A stretch of DNA of 64,000 nt, taken from NCBI GenBank assembly GCA_947471745.1, contig CANJKZ010000011.1, positions 1,240,001 through 1,304,000 of the forward strand, read 5' to 3'. The position numbers were made by a program, and so were the translations under genes. Under the pieces are notes generated by a model, which saw only the letters and a list, made by a program, of their open reading frames with translations, searched no databases and was not told the DNA's origin. Within the stretch, counting starts at the first letter, position 1, and every line of letters starts with the position of its first letter. The stretch comes from Closterium sp. Naga37s-1. Its lineage: Eukaryota > Streptophyta > Zygnematophyceae > Desmidiales > Closteriaceae. This document shows, piece after piece, positions 51,898-61,459 of the stretch.

Positions 51898-54800
51898 AGC
51901 TGCTGTGGAGAGAAAGGCTCCCGCCGCGACGGGACACCGAGAGCACCTCCAGACTCAGCACGCGCAGGCGCAGCACCTCCAGACACAGTACCCTTAGGCT
52001 CCACACGCCCAGGCGCAGCACCCCCAGACTCAGCACCCCCGGGCTCCACACGCTCAGGCTCAGCACCCCCCGTCCCCGCACCCCCAGTCCCCGCACCCCC
52101 AGTCTCTGCACCCCTAGTAGCACCTGAGTCGACAGCTACCTCGACCGGCTCTTCAGGGTCTACCTGGGACACACCTGAGGGAGCAGGACCCTGGGGAGGG
52201 AGGGGGTCTACCGGGGGAGTACCTGGTGCTAGGAAGAGCGGCGGGGGGGGGAGAGGGGCAGTGCGGTAGGGAAAGAGACGGTAGTACGGCACCGACTCGT
52301 CTAACGTGACGTCCTGAGAGGACAGAACACGACGCGAGGTGGGGTGGTAGAACTGCCACCCGGGTGCGTCAGGAGGGAAGCCAAGGAAGACACAGAGAAC
52401 GGCACGGGAGGACAGCTTGTTCGCTGTAGTATCGCGGACAAAAGCTCGAGATCCCCAGACACGGAATGCGGACGCATCGCCAACCTTCCCCGTCCACCTC
52501 AGAGTAGGTGTGGTCTCCGGCAAGGAGACACGAGGCTGAAGGTTGATATGATGTGCAGCGTACTGAACCGCGAACGGCCACAGAAAATGGGGAGCAGCCG
52601 CATGGATCATGGACGTATGAGCGACGTCCATGACCATGCCAATGCGGCGCTCAGCAATCCCATTTTGCTGCGAGGAGGCCGGAAGCGTGAACGTCTGGCG
52701 GATGCCCTCCGAACGACAGAAGGCCCTCAGGAGGTTGGAGGAAAACTCCCCACCTCTGTCTGAGTGCAGACGCAGAACAGGAAGGTCTGAACCGAAACTC
52801 TCACTGAGCTGGCGACGAGCACCGCGGATCCAGTCGATCAACACCTCAGGGACCTCACCCTTGCTGCGCAGGGGGAAGACTGTGGTGTAACGCGAGTAGT
52901 CGTCAACGACCAGCAGGAAGTAACGCTCGTGACCCTGTCCACGGACGCGGGCTGGGCCCCACACGTCCATGTGAAGAGTCTGCAGAGGAGCCTCAGTCGG
53001 AGGGAACGAGGAGGAGTGAGGAGCGGCGCGCTGCCTGCCCTCGACACAAGGAACACAGGTGGGGGCAGGCCCCGGGGGAAGGGGAGGGAGGGACCGGGGT
53101 AGACCCGAGACAAGGGCACGGGAGGCCATACCTCGAAGACGAGGCATGGAGGGGTGACCAAGGCGGTGGTGCCAAAGGAGAGTCTCGTGCGACAGAGGAC
53201 GACACGAGCAGGGGGCAGACGCAGGACTAGACCTGGACGCGGCAGCAAACACCTGACTAGACGCAGCTACCTGACCAGACGCAGAGACCCGAGGAGGCGC
53301 AGTAGTCAGTGTGTACAGACTCGACCCTGGCCGACGGGTGAACGTGGCCAGGTGGCGGCCCGTCCGAGAGCAAGTGCAGTGGGTCACACGCTGACCTCCA
53401 GGGGTGAACTGGTCAACCCACACGTCCTGGAGGTCAGCTCCACACACCAAGTTCGTAGAGAACGAGGGGAGGTGGAGTCCCGACAGCAAGCCCGACGGGG
53501 CCGCAGGACACAGTAGAACTGTGGAGGAGTGTGCAAGGACTGGGCCCCCAGAGGGGTCAGCAAGGGAGACCGCAACAGGCCGACTGAGCGGCGTGAGCGT
53601 GGTGCTGTCTCTAAAGAAAGAGCGCGAAGCACCAGAGTCAAGTGTGAAAGTGTGCAAGGACTCAGTAGGTGCAGTACCAGAGAGAGCAGACGCACCAGCA
53701 CCTGGAGCAGCAGACGCGTCAGTACCTGGAGCAGCAGACGTAGTAGCACCTAGAGCAGCAGCCGCAATGCCCGGGTCGGGCGGGACACTCAGGTAACAGT
53801 CACCCTCAGCACTATCAGCAAGAGCATACATGGCAGCAAGGATAGCATCAAAGTCAAGATCAAAGATAGGCACATTCTGCAGAAGCAGATCATGCCAGCG
53901 AGTGAGCTCAACGGCGTCAGGAAACTGGGCACGTTGAGCGTCAGTCAAGCGACCGAAGCAGCGCTGCGTAGTGTGTGGGAGCCCACACACCTCTCCACTA
54001 CGAGTGCCGGTGCGAAGAACGTAAGTGCAGGGACCTGCACCCCCAGACCTCCCATGCCCAGCGTACCACTCACGAAGCTGCTTGACCGACGGGGTCTCAC
54101 GGGAGCGCAGCTGCTGCTGGCGCTGGCTGCCACCGAAGCCTCCACGCTGCGCGGCTGCACCTCGACCAGTACCACCGCCACCGCCACCTCCACCACCGCT
54201 GCCGCTGCCTCCACCACCTCCGCCACCTCCGCCACTACCTCCACCGCCGCCGTTGACGCCCCCACTCCCAGGACCACCTCCACCGCCACCTCCCCCGCCT
54301 CCTCCACCTTCGCCACTGCTGCCCCCGCCGCCCCCTCCACCACCCTTGCTCCCCTTGCCCTTGCTGTTGCGCCGCCTCCCACTAGGGGCAGACGCAGCTC
54401 CGACCTCCTCAGTGCCAACGAGGTCGACCGCAGCAGCAGAAGCAACAGAGGGGAGAAGGGGGACGAGGGAACACCCCTCAAAGAAGGGGGTGCGACGGTC
54501 GCCGCGAGAAGCACCTACAGCTAAGATACTCTTCTCAGCCGCAGCAAGACGCTCCTCTAGCAGGTCGACAGTCAGCTCGGTGGGGCAAAGGGAGAGAAAG
54601 TGATCCTTGACTGAAGAGAGGGAGTCAGGGAGGCGGGTGACTAGGTAGTAAAGGGTGATGTACATGGGGGGGGGGTTCTTGGCACAGAACTCAGTGGGAA
54701 GGGCAGCGCGGTAGCGGGCGTCACTAGTGCGAAGGTGAGCAGCTAGGTCAGTAACTGTGGCAAAGGCGGCAAGGTCAGGGAAAAGGTACGGTAGCATGAG

Positions 54801-55136
54801 GTGGCTGAGGGCAGCAGTGGCAGGGGAGGAGTAGCGTGCAACTACAGCGTCGTACATAGACCGAGCAGTCTTGTACTGGCCAAAATGCGCGCGCTCGGCA
54901 GGCGGCAGGTGACTACGAACAGCAAGACGAGCAACGGCGTCACGAATGGTCCACTGCGAGCGAACTGTACTGTCAGCAGTGGCAGCAGGTGCAGTTGAAA
55001 CACCGGACGTGTGATCGAAAAGGGATACCCCATCCCTAGAATCACACTGAAGAAAAAGCTGTAGGTCATCAACCCACACGCCAAAGTCAAGTGCACGTCC
55101 CTCAGCATCAAAGGTGAGAACGGTAGGACTAGCCAT
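51864..55136 (-). CDS. Element E gag-protease-integrase frame (1,090 aa)
   Basis: ATG 55136 starts MASPTVLTFDAEG, the family's gag start. Gag covers about residues 1-250 (WVDDLQLFLQC, MLPYLFPDLAAF, YITLYYLVTRLPDSL). A Gly-rich tract runs about 260-335. RETPSVKQLREWYAG and the Cys/His segment VCGLPHTTQRCF follow near 345-385, and protease with TLDSGASRSFF near 498. Pre-integrase LLWHHRLGHPSMPRLRG is followed by CVPC. The integrase core has Asp in HMDVWGP (about 723), Asp in LHSDRGGEF (about 791) and Glu in NGIAERRIG (about 827), with 35 residues between the last two. The tail VPYYRLFPYRTAPLPPPP leads into the linker and the frame ends at 51864. All catalytic residues are intact, so it could supply gag and integrase to defective relatives. 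Expression is not shown. Confidence 0.9.
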   Translation of the reverse strand: MASPTVLTFDAEGRALDFGVWVDDLQLFLQCDSRDGVSLFDHTSGVSTAPAATADSTVRSQWTIRDAVARLAVRSHLPPAERAHFGQYKTARSMYDAVVARYSSPATAALSHLMLPYLFPDLAAFATVTDLAAHLRTSDARYRAALPTEFCAKNPPPMYITLYYLVTRLPDSLSSVKDHFLSLCPTELTVDLLEERLAAAEKSILAVGASRGDRRTPFFEGCSLVPLLPSVASAAAVDLVGTEEVGAASAPSGRRRNSKGKGSKGGGGGGGGSSGEGGGGGGGGGGGGPGSGGVNGGGGGSGGGGGGGGGSGSGGGGGGGGGTGRGAAAQRGGFGGSQRQQQLRSRETPSVKQLREWYAGHGRSGGAGPCTYVLRTGTRSGEVCGLPHTTQRCFGRLTDAQRAQFPDAVELTRWHDLLLQNVPIFDLDFDAILAAMYALADSAEGDCYLSVPPDPGIAAAALGATTSAAPGTDASAAPGAGASALSGTAPTESLHTFTLDSGASRSFFRDSTTLTPLSRPVAVSLADPSGGPVLAHSSTVLLCPAAPSGLLSGLHLPSFSTNLVCGADLQDVWVDQFTPGGQRVTHCTCSRTGRHLATFTRRPGSSLYTLTTAPPRVSASGQVAASSQVFAAASRSSPASAPCSCRPLSHETLLWHHRLGHPSMPRLRGMASRALVSGLPRSLPPLPPGPAPTCVPCVEGRQRAAPHSSSFPPTEAPLQTLHMDVWGPARVRGQGHERYFLLVVDDYSRYTTVFPLRSKGEVPEVLIDWIRGARRQLSESFGSDLPVLRLHSDRGGEFSSNLLRAFCRSEGIRQTFTLPASSQQNGIAERRIGMVMDVAHTSMIHAAAPHFLWPFAVQYAAHHINLQPRVSLPETTPTLRWTGKVGDASAFRVWGSRAFVRDTTANKLSSRAVLCVFLGFPPDAPGWQFYHPTSRRVLSSQDVTLDESVPYYRLFPYRTAPLPPPPLFLAPGTPPVDPLPPQGPAPSGVSQVDPEEPVEVAVDSGATRGAETGGAGTGGAGTGGAEPERVEPGGAESGGAAPGRVEPKGTVSGGAAPARAESGGALGVPSRREPFSPQQLCYRLSSRLRR

Positions 55137-55429
55137 AGCAGCAGTAGGAGCAGTAGCAAGAGTAGCAGCAGTAGCAGTAGTGCAAGGCGACAGCAGCAGC
55201 AGTAGCAGCGCGACTCGGCAGGGCGGGGCAGCGCGGGTGCAGCAGCAAGCAGGTGTGGCGGTGCTCTTACCAGCGGCGGACGAGGTGGGCCGCTACTGGT
55301 GGGGCTGGGCCGGGGCGCGTCAGGCAGGGCGGCTGCAAGCTCGTCAGCGGCAGCAACCGCTACGGTGGCAGCTGCTGCTGCAGTAGGGACGGCGACGGCA
55401 GCTGCTGCAGGGGTGGCGACGAGGCAGGG

Positions 55430-55662
55430 GCTACGTTGCGGGCAGGGACGACGCCGTGGGCAGGGGCGACGCCGCGGGCAGGGGCGACGCCGCGGACAGG
55501 GGCGACACCGCGGGCAGGGGCGACGTCGGGGGCAGGGGCGACGCCGCGGGCAGGGGCGACGCCGCGGGCAGGGGCGACGCCGCGTGAAGGGGCGACGCCG
55601 CGGGCAGGGGGCGACGCCACGAGCAGGGGCGATGCCGCGCGGTCAGGGGCGACGTCACGGGC
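55430..55662 (-). repeat. 18-bp minisatellite in E leader
   Basis: About thirteen copies of GCGGGCAGGGGCGACGCC. The period is a multiple of three, so the minus strand stays open and reads as GVAPAR repeats by chance. Confidence 0.85.
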
Positions 55663-56805
55663 AGACAAGTCTCGGATGAAAGCTCGAGATCCCCAGACAC
55701 GGAATGCAGACGCATCACCAACCTTCCCCGTCCACCGCAGAGTAGGGGAGGTCTCCGACAGGGAGACCTGGGGCTGAAGGTTGATCTGATGCGCCGCGTA
55801 CTGAACCGCGAACGGCCACAGAAAACGGGGAGCAGCCGCATGGATCATGGACGTACGAGCGACATCCATGACCATGCCAATGCGGCGCTCAGCAATCCCA
55901 TTTTGCTGTGGAGAGGCCGGAAGCGTGAACGTCTGGCGGATGCCCTCCGCACGACAGAAGGCTCGCAGAAGGTCGGAGGAAAACTCTCCGCCTCTGTCGG
56001 AGTGCAGACGCAGAACAGGAAAGTCCGAGCCAAAACGCTCTCTGAGCTGGAGACGAGCAACGCTGATCCAGTCGATCAACACCTCAGTGACCTCACCCTT
56101 GCTGCGCAAGGGGAAGACTGTGGTGTAACGCGAGTAGTCGTCAACGACCAGCAGGAAGTAACGCTCGTGACCCTGTCCACGGACGCGGGCTGGGCCCCAC
56201 ACGTCCATGTGGAGAGTCTGCAGCGGAGCCTCTGTCGGGGGAAACTCGGAGGAGTGAGGAGCGGCGCGCTGCCGCCCTTCGACGCAGGGAACGCAGGTAG
56301 GGGCAGGCCCCGGGGGAAGGGGAGGGAGGGATCGGGGGAGACCAGAGACAAGGACACGGGAGGCCATGCCTCGGAGACGAGGCAAGGAGGGGTGACCAAG
56401 GCGATGGTGCCAGAGGAGGGTCTGGTGGGATAGGAGGCGACACGAGCAGGGGGCAGACTCAGGACCTGACCAAGACGCTGCAGCAAACACCTAACTCAAC
56501 GCAGCTACCTGACCAGACGCAGCAACTGGGGGAGACTCTGTGGTCAGTGTGTACAGGCTTGACCCCGGTCGACGGGTAAACGTGGCCAAGTGGCGGCCCG
56601 TCTGAGCACACGTGCAGTGGGTCACTCGCAGACTCGCAGGAGTGAACTGGTCAACCCCGGCATCCTGAAGGTCAGCACCACTCACCAAGTTCGTAGAGAA
56701 CGAGGGGAGGTAGAGACCAGACAGGGAGCCGGACGGGGCCGCCGGACACGGGAGGACAGTGGAGTAGCGAGCAAGAACAGGACCCCCAGAGGGGTCTGCC
56801 AGGGA
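55663..56805 (-). pseudogene. Captured protease-integrase fragment in E leader
   Basis: On the minus strand 56805-56490 reads the end of protease (LADPSGGPVLARYSTVL, STNLVSGADLQDAGV). 56490-55663 reads pre-integrase LLWHHRLGHPSLPRLRG, HMDVWGPAR, LHSDRGGEF, NGIAERRIG and TPTLRWTGKVGDASAF. It closely resembles D-family sequence (FTPASLRVTHCT) and not E itself. Both ends fall in the leader minisatellite. Orientation is the same as E. Template switching during reverse transcription would explain it. Confidence 0.8.
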
Positions 56806-57121
56806 GAGGGGGCGACGCTGCGGGCAGGGCGACGCCGCGAGCAGGGGCGACGCCGCGCGGGTCCCGCAGGGCCGTCGCGACGGGGCGGGGCCGCGACCGG
56901 TGACGGGACGGGGCCGCTGCGGGCGACAGGGCGGTGCCGAGAAGGGGCCGGGAAGGGGCCGCTGAGGGGCCGCGAGGGGGCCGGGCAGGCCGCTAAGGGG
57001 CCGCGAAAGCTTAGGGCAGGGCAGAGCGCGAAGCGCGCTTCGGGCAGGTTAGGAAAAAAAAGAATTAACGTGGTGGGCCCTTAGGAAGAAACGGTCCCAC
57101 TAGGGAACCCGCTCTATACCA

Positions 57122-57252
57122 TGTGAGAATAAACGAGAGGAATGAATGAACTAGAAAGAAGGTGGGTACAAGTAGCAAACACAAAAGTGTTGTACCCTCT
57201 AAGGACTACCCCACTACAGCCTAAAGAGACTATAGCATATATAAGTTTGACA
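57122..57252 (-). repeat. Element E, 5' LTR (131 bp)
   Basis: Partner of 49754-49884. It is preceded on + by GCTCTATACC, the primer-site complement, and followed by ATTTG. Confidence 0.94.
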
Positions 57253-57381
57253 ATTTGGAGACGTGTACGACTTGTGAGCTTACGACGATCATGCGGCAAC
57301 GCGAAGAGGTCAGATTTGCCGAATTGTTAAATCGTTTACGCGAAGGGGCCCAAAATCCTATGGACGTACAGTTGTTACATG
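57253..57381 (+). pseudogene. Helitron-like PIF1 helicase, piece 4
   Basis: The + frame reads LETCTTCELTTIMRQREEVR and then FAELLNRLREGAQNPMD. ELTxIMRQ followed by FAxLLNRxREG is a standard PIF1/Helitron helicase block downstream of the GDFxQLPP motif of piece 3. It ends at LLHD where leader sequence of D begins, with the shared bases GACC at the junction. Confidence 0.85.
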
Positions 57382-57721
57382 ACCGGCCGTGAAGGGGCCG
57401 CGAGTGGCCGCGGAGGGCGGCGACGGGCCGTGAAGGGCGACGCGAGGGGCCGCGAAGGGCGGCTACGGGCCGTAGGGGGCCGTAAGGGCGGCGCGAGGGG
57501 CCGGAAGGGCGGCGCGAGGGGCCGTAATGGCGGCACGAGGGGCCGTCAGAGGGGCCGCTAAGGGCGACGCGAAGGGGCCAAGAGAGGGCGCGACAGTAGG
57601 GAGGGCACGCGGGGCGCGACTCGGGCAGGAGCGAAGCGCGCTCCGGGCAGGAAAAAAAAAAAAAAAAAATCGATTGGTGGGCCCTAGGAAGCGTTCCCAC
57701 GAGGGAACCCGCTCTATACCA
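57382..57721 (-). mobile_element. D1: leader remnant of a D-family copia
   Basis: 340 bp that match the last 340 bp of D2's leader (62164-62503) almost exactly: GGGCCGTGAAGGG repeats, GCGAAGCGCGCTCCGGGCAGG, an A18 run, TTGGTGGGCCCTA, the GTTCCC/GGGAAC hairpin and the primer site. It is the only part of D1 left. Its 5' LTR is the shared LTR at 57722. Confidence 0.85.
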
Positions 57722-57845
57722 TGTGAAATAACGAGGAATGAATTGACTAAGGGAAAGTTGGGTACAAAAGCAAACCCTAGAAAACTGTACCCCATATGTG
57801 CTACCCCACTATAGCCTACAGTAGCTATGTCATATAAATCTGACA
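57722..57845 (-). repeat. D-family LTR, shared by D1 and D2 (124 bp)
   Basis: TGTGAAATAAC...ATCTGACA. On the left is a primer site (making it the 5' LTR of D1) and on the right a polypurine tract (making it the 3' LTR of D2). It differs from 62504-62627 at one base. Confidence 0.92.
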
Positions 57846-58052
57846 CACCCCCATAGGCAAAGTGGGGGAGAACAAGGGGTCACAAGACCAGTCAAGCAAA
57901 GCAAAGCAAGCTCAGGGTGGATCACAAAGTCACCACACATTCCGAGCACAAGTTCAAGGCCACAAGGCCAGTTCACATGCACGATTGCATATATATATAA
58001 GGCTAGACAAGCAAGAGCAGGTGTATATATATATGCAACAGTACAAACAAGG

Positions 58053-59368
58053 TCAAGGGGTGAGCAAGTGAGGCAAGGTAGGCACAAGACCCAGCTGAGT
58101 ACAGAAGCACTGATGATCACAAGGCGGGAGTGCCTTGGTGAAGATATCAGCAGTGTTGGCCTCAGAGGCCACGTACGCAAGCCGCAGCTGACCACGCTGC
58201 TGTAGCTCACGAGCAAGGAAGTAGCGGAGAGCAATGTGCTTCGTTCTGTGCTCCAGTCTCTGCTCTCGACACAAGGCCAGCATGGCCTTGTTGTCTACGT
58301 ACAGCACTGGAGGAGAACGAGGCGGCTCTCTGAGGTCAGTCAGCAGGTAGGTGAGCCAGCGAAGCTCCTGTGCAGCCATGGCACCGGCGTAGATCTCAGC
58401 CTCACAACTGGAGCCGAGAACAGAAGACGAGCGGGTAGCCCGCCACGAAACAGAGCCGGAACCAAGGCTGAAGGTGTAACCCTGTGACGACCGCTGCGTA
58501 GCCTGGTCGTCAGCCCAAGAAGCGTTTGCGTGCCCAGTGAGGACCACTGGACTCTGCCCTCCAAGCACAAGCCCCATGCCCGACGTACTGCACAAGTAGC
58601 GCAACACCCTCTTCGCTGCAGCCATGTGCTCCGGTCTGTGTCTCCCAGGAGCAACATAGCGTGCAAGAATGCTAAGAGGGTATGCAAGGTCAGGTCGTGT
58701 GCAGGTCATCAGGTACATGAGGCAGCCAACAAGCTCTGGGTACGGGCCACTCGACTCTACGGACTCATCCGAAGGCAGAGCTGAGAGCGAGTGGCGAGTA
58801 GGCAGAGGAGTGGCCTGAGGCGAGGAGTACGTGAAGCCGAAGCGCTGAAGGACCTGCTGCACCATGTGTGACTGAGTCAGGGTAATGGTGCGGCGTGCTC
58901 TGTCCCGGGTGATCTGCAAGCCAAGGTAGCTGCGCAGTTCACCCAGGTCTGTGCACGTGTGTCTCTTCTGCAGCTCGGACTTCACGTGGGCGAGTCCAGC
59001 AGTGTCAGCTGTGGCGAAGACCAAGTCGTCGACGTACACGAGGATGTAGAACGGCGGCAAAGAAGTGTCGGTGCGCAGAAACAGCGACGGGTCGGCAGTA
59101 GAGGGAGCAAACCCAAGGGCCGCAAGCGTAGTCCTCAGTGTGTCGTGCCACTCACGCGGTGCCTGGCGGAGACCGTAGACTGGCCGCCGGAGGCTCCACT
59201 GGGTGCCAGGAGGAAAGGACCCAGTGAAGCCAGGTGGGCGACGCAGCCAGATCTCCTCGTGCAGGCTGCCCTGCAAGAAAGCAGTGCTGAAGTCAAGAGA
59301 GTGCAGCTCGTAGTCGCGGTGAGCAGCTATGTGCAGCAGTACCCGAAGAGTGGTCATCTTCGGGGTGG
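58053..59368 (-). pseudogene. D2 RT (N-terminally deleted) and RNase H
   Basis: Directly after the deletion joint the minus strand reads SPTPKMTTLRVLLHIAAHRD, LDFSTAFLQGSLHEE, YGLRQAPREWHDT, intact VYVDDLVFA (about 59020-59045) and YLGLQITRDRA. RNase H follows with WADDQATQRS, SCEAEIYAG, YVDNKAM and TADIFTK, ending PTLPHLLTP. The RT fingers (YVDEVPPP, RYVARGFSQR) are missing. The frame is continuous to 58053. Confidence 0.9.
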
Positions 59369-61459
59369 GAGAGACCGGGGAAGACCAGAGACAAGGACAC
59401 GGGAGGCCATGCCTCGGAGACGAAGCAGGGAGGGGTGACCAAGGCGGTGGTGCCAGAGGAGAGTCTCGTGAGACAGAAGGCGACACGAACAGTGGGCAGA
59501 CTCAGGACCAGACCTGGACGCTGCAGCAAACACCTGACCCGACGCAGCTACCTGACCAGACGCAGTGACTGGAGGAGACGCAGTGGTCAGTGTGTACAGG
59601 CTCGACCCCGGCCGACGTGTAAACGTGGCCAGGTGTCGGCCTGTCCGAGCGTCCGTGCAGTGGGTCACCCGCTGACTCGCAGGAGTGAACTGGTGAACCC
59701 CCGCATCCTGTAGGTCAGCACCACTCACCAAGTTCGTAGAGAACGAGGGGAGGTAAAGACCAGACAGGGTGCCAGAGGGGGCCGCCGGACACGGGAGGAC
59801 AGTGGAGAAGTGAGCAAGGACAGGACCCCCAGAGGGGTCTGCCAGAGAGACTGCAACTGGCCGGCCAAGCGGCGTGAGTGTGGTGCGGTCTCGAAAGAAG
59901 GAGCGAGAAGCCCCCGAGTCAAGGGTGAAGGTGTGGGAGGCCGAAGCCGACGCAGTACCGGAGAGAGCAAACTCACCAGCACCTGAGGGAGCAGACGCAC
60001 GAGCACCTAGAGCAGCAGCCTCGCTAGCACCTAGAGCAGCAGCCTCACCAGTACCTAGAGCAGCAGTCTCAATGCCCGGGTCGGGCGGAAAACACCGGTA
60101 ACAGTCACCCTCATCACTAATAGTCACAGCATACATGGCAGCAAGAATAGCATCAAAGTCAAGGTCAAAGACAGCTACACCCGCCCTAGACAGCTCGCCC
60201 CAGCGAGGGATCTCAGTGGCCTCAGGGAACTGGTGACACCAAGCGTCCGTCAGGCGGCCAAAGCAGTGCTGGGTGGAGTGCGCACCCCCGCACTGCTCAC
60301 CCGCGCGGTCGCCGGTGCGTAGGACGTAGGTGCACGGACCAGTACCCCCACCCCGCTGGCGTGCAGCGTACCACTCACGGAGCTGCTGAGGGGGGGGGAT
60401 GTCACGAGTGCGCTGCTGCCGCTACTGCTGCTGCTGCTGGCGCTAACCACCACCGGAGCCGACCCTCTGTGCAGCGCCACCCCGACCAGCTCCACCTCCT
60501 CCGCCGCCGCCTCCTCCACCGCCGCCACCTCCGCCACCTCCGCTCCCACCGCCACCGCCGCCGCCGCCTCCGCCTCCACTGCCGCCACCGACACCTCCAC
60601 CCCCGCCACCACTCCCACCACCACCCCCACCCCCTCCACTGCCGCCACCCCCGCCAGCCCCTCCAGCACCCTTGCCTCCCTTGCCCTTGCCGGTGCGGCG
60701 TCTCCCGCTCGGGGCAGACGCAGCGCCGACCGACTCGAAACCAACGAGGTCGGCCGCAGCAGCAGAGGCAACAGAGGGCAAAAGGGGGGAGGGGGAACAA
60801 CCCTCAAAGACGGGGGTGCGAGGGTCACCACGAGAGGCTCCTACAGCGACTATGCTCTTCTCTGCTGCTAGGAGGGCCTTCTCGAGGAGGTCAACGGTGA
60901 GAGTGGTGGGGCAAACTGAGAGGAAGTGGTCCCTGACTACGCGAAGGGAGTCAGGGAGCCGGGTGACTATGTAGTAGAGGGTGATGTACATGGGGGGGGG
61001 GTTCTTGGCGCAGAACTCAGCAGGAAGCGCAGCGCGGTAGCGAGTGTCACTAGTGCGGAGGTGCGTAATGAGGTCAGCGACTGTGGGAAAGGCAAGGTCA
61101 GGGAAGAGGTACGGTAGCATGAGGCGGCTCAGTGCAGCAGTGGCAGGGGAGGAGTAGCGCGCAACTACAGCGTCGTACAAGTTGTGAGCACTCTTGTACT
61201 GGCTAAAGTGCGCACGCTCAGAGGTAGGCAAGTGGCGACGCACAGCAAGACGTGCAGCAGCATCGCGTGTGGCCCACTGTGAGCGAACAGTGGCGTCAGC
61301 ATCAGCACCGGGGGCAGGGGAGGCACCAGAAGTGAGATCAAAGAGGGAGAGACCGTCTGCCCTATCGCACTGTAGGAAAAGCTGCAGGTCATCTACCCAG
61401 ACGTCAAAGTCAATGGCCCGACCCTCAGCGTCAAAAGCGAGGACACCGGGGGTAGCCAT
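59369..61459 (-). pseudogene. D2 gag and protease
   Basis: ATG 61459 starts MATPGVLAFDAEG with FDVWVDDLQLFLQC. Gag runs through SRLMLPYLFPDLAF, YITLYYIVTRLPDSL and LTVDLLEKAL to a long Gly-rich tract (about 60480-60660). A TAG at 60443-60445 and another shortly after, inside a Gln run, interrupt an otherwise continuous frame to IPPPQQLREWYAA, a Cys/His segment (CGGAHSTQHCF), protease TLDSGASRSFF (about 59900) and pre-integrase LLWHHRLGHPSLLRLRG. At 59369 this joins RT out of frame. Confidence 0.88.

Larger units (their letters stand above)
55137..57109 (-). other. Element E leader with captured pol fragment
   Basis: Next to gag lies a GCAGTAGCA-rich stretch (55137-55200), then GC-rich DNA. 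An 18-bp minisatellite follows (55430-55662), then a foreign gag-protease-integrase piece (55663-56805), further leader with the same CAGGGGCGACGCCGC words (56806-56870), and GGGCCGCGA repeats (56880-57020). The terminal conserved block carries CGTGGTGGGCCC at 57069-57080. A leader otherwise of about 0.8 kb has thus grown to 2 kb. Confidence 0.75.
49754..57252 (-). mobile_element. Copia element E, nested in Helitron helicase
   Basis: 7,499 bp with 131-bp LTRs (about five differences) and an exact duplication ATTTG (49749-49753 and 57253-57257). In element order: 5' LTR, primer site (57110-57121 region), leader, gag-protease-integrase in one 1,090-codon frame, a shortened linker, RT and RNase H, polypurine tract, 3' LTR. 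It has one TAG in RT, an out-of-frame linker deletion and a foreign pol fragment inside the leader. Otherwise it is the most complete member of the short-LTR family here. Confidence 0.95.
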
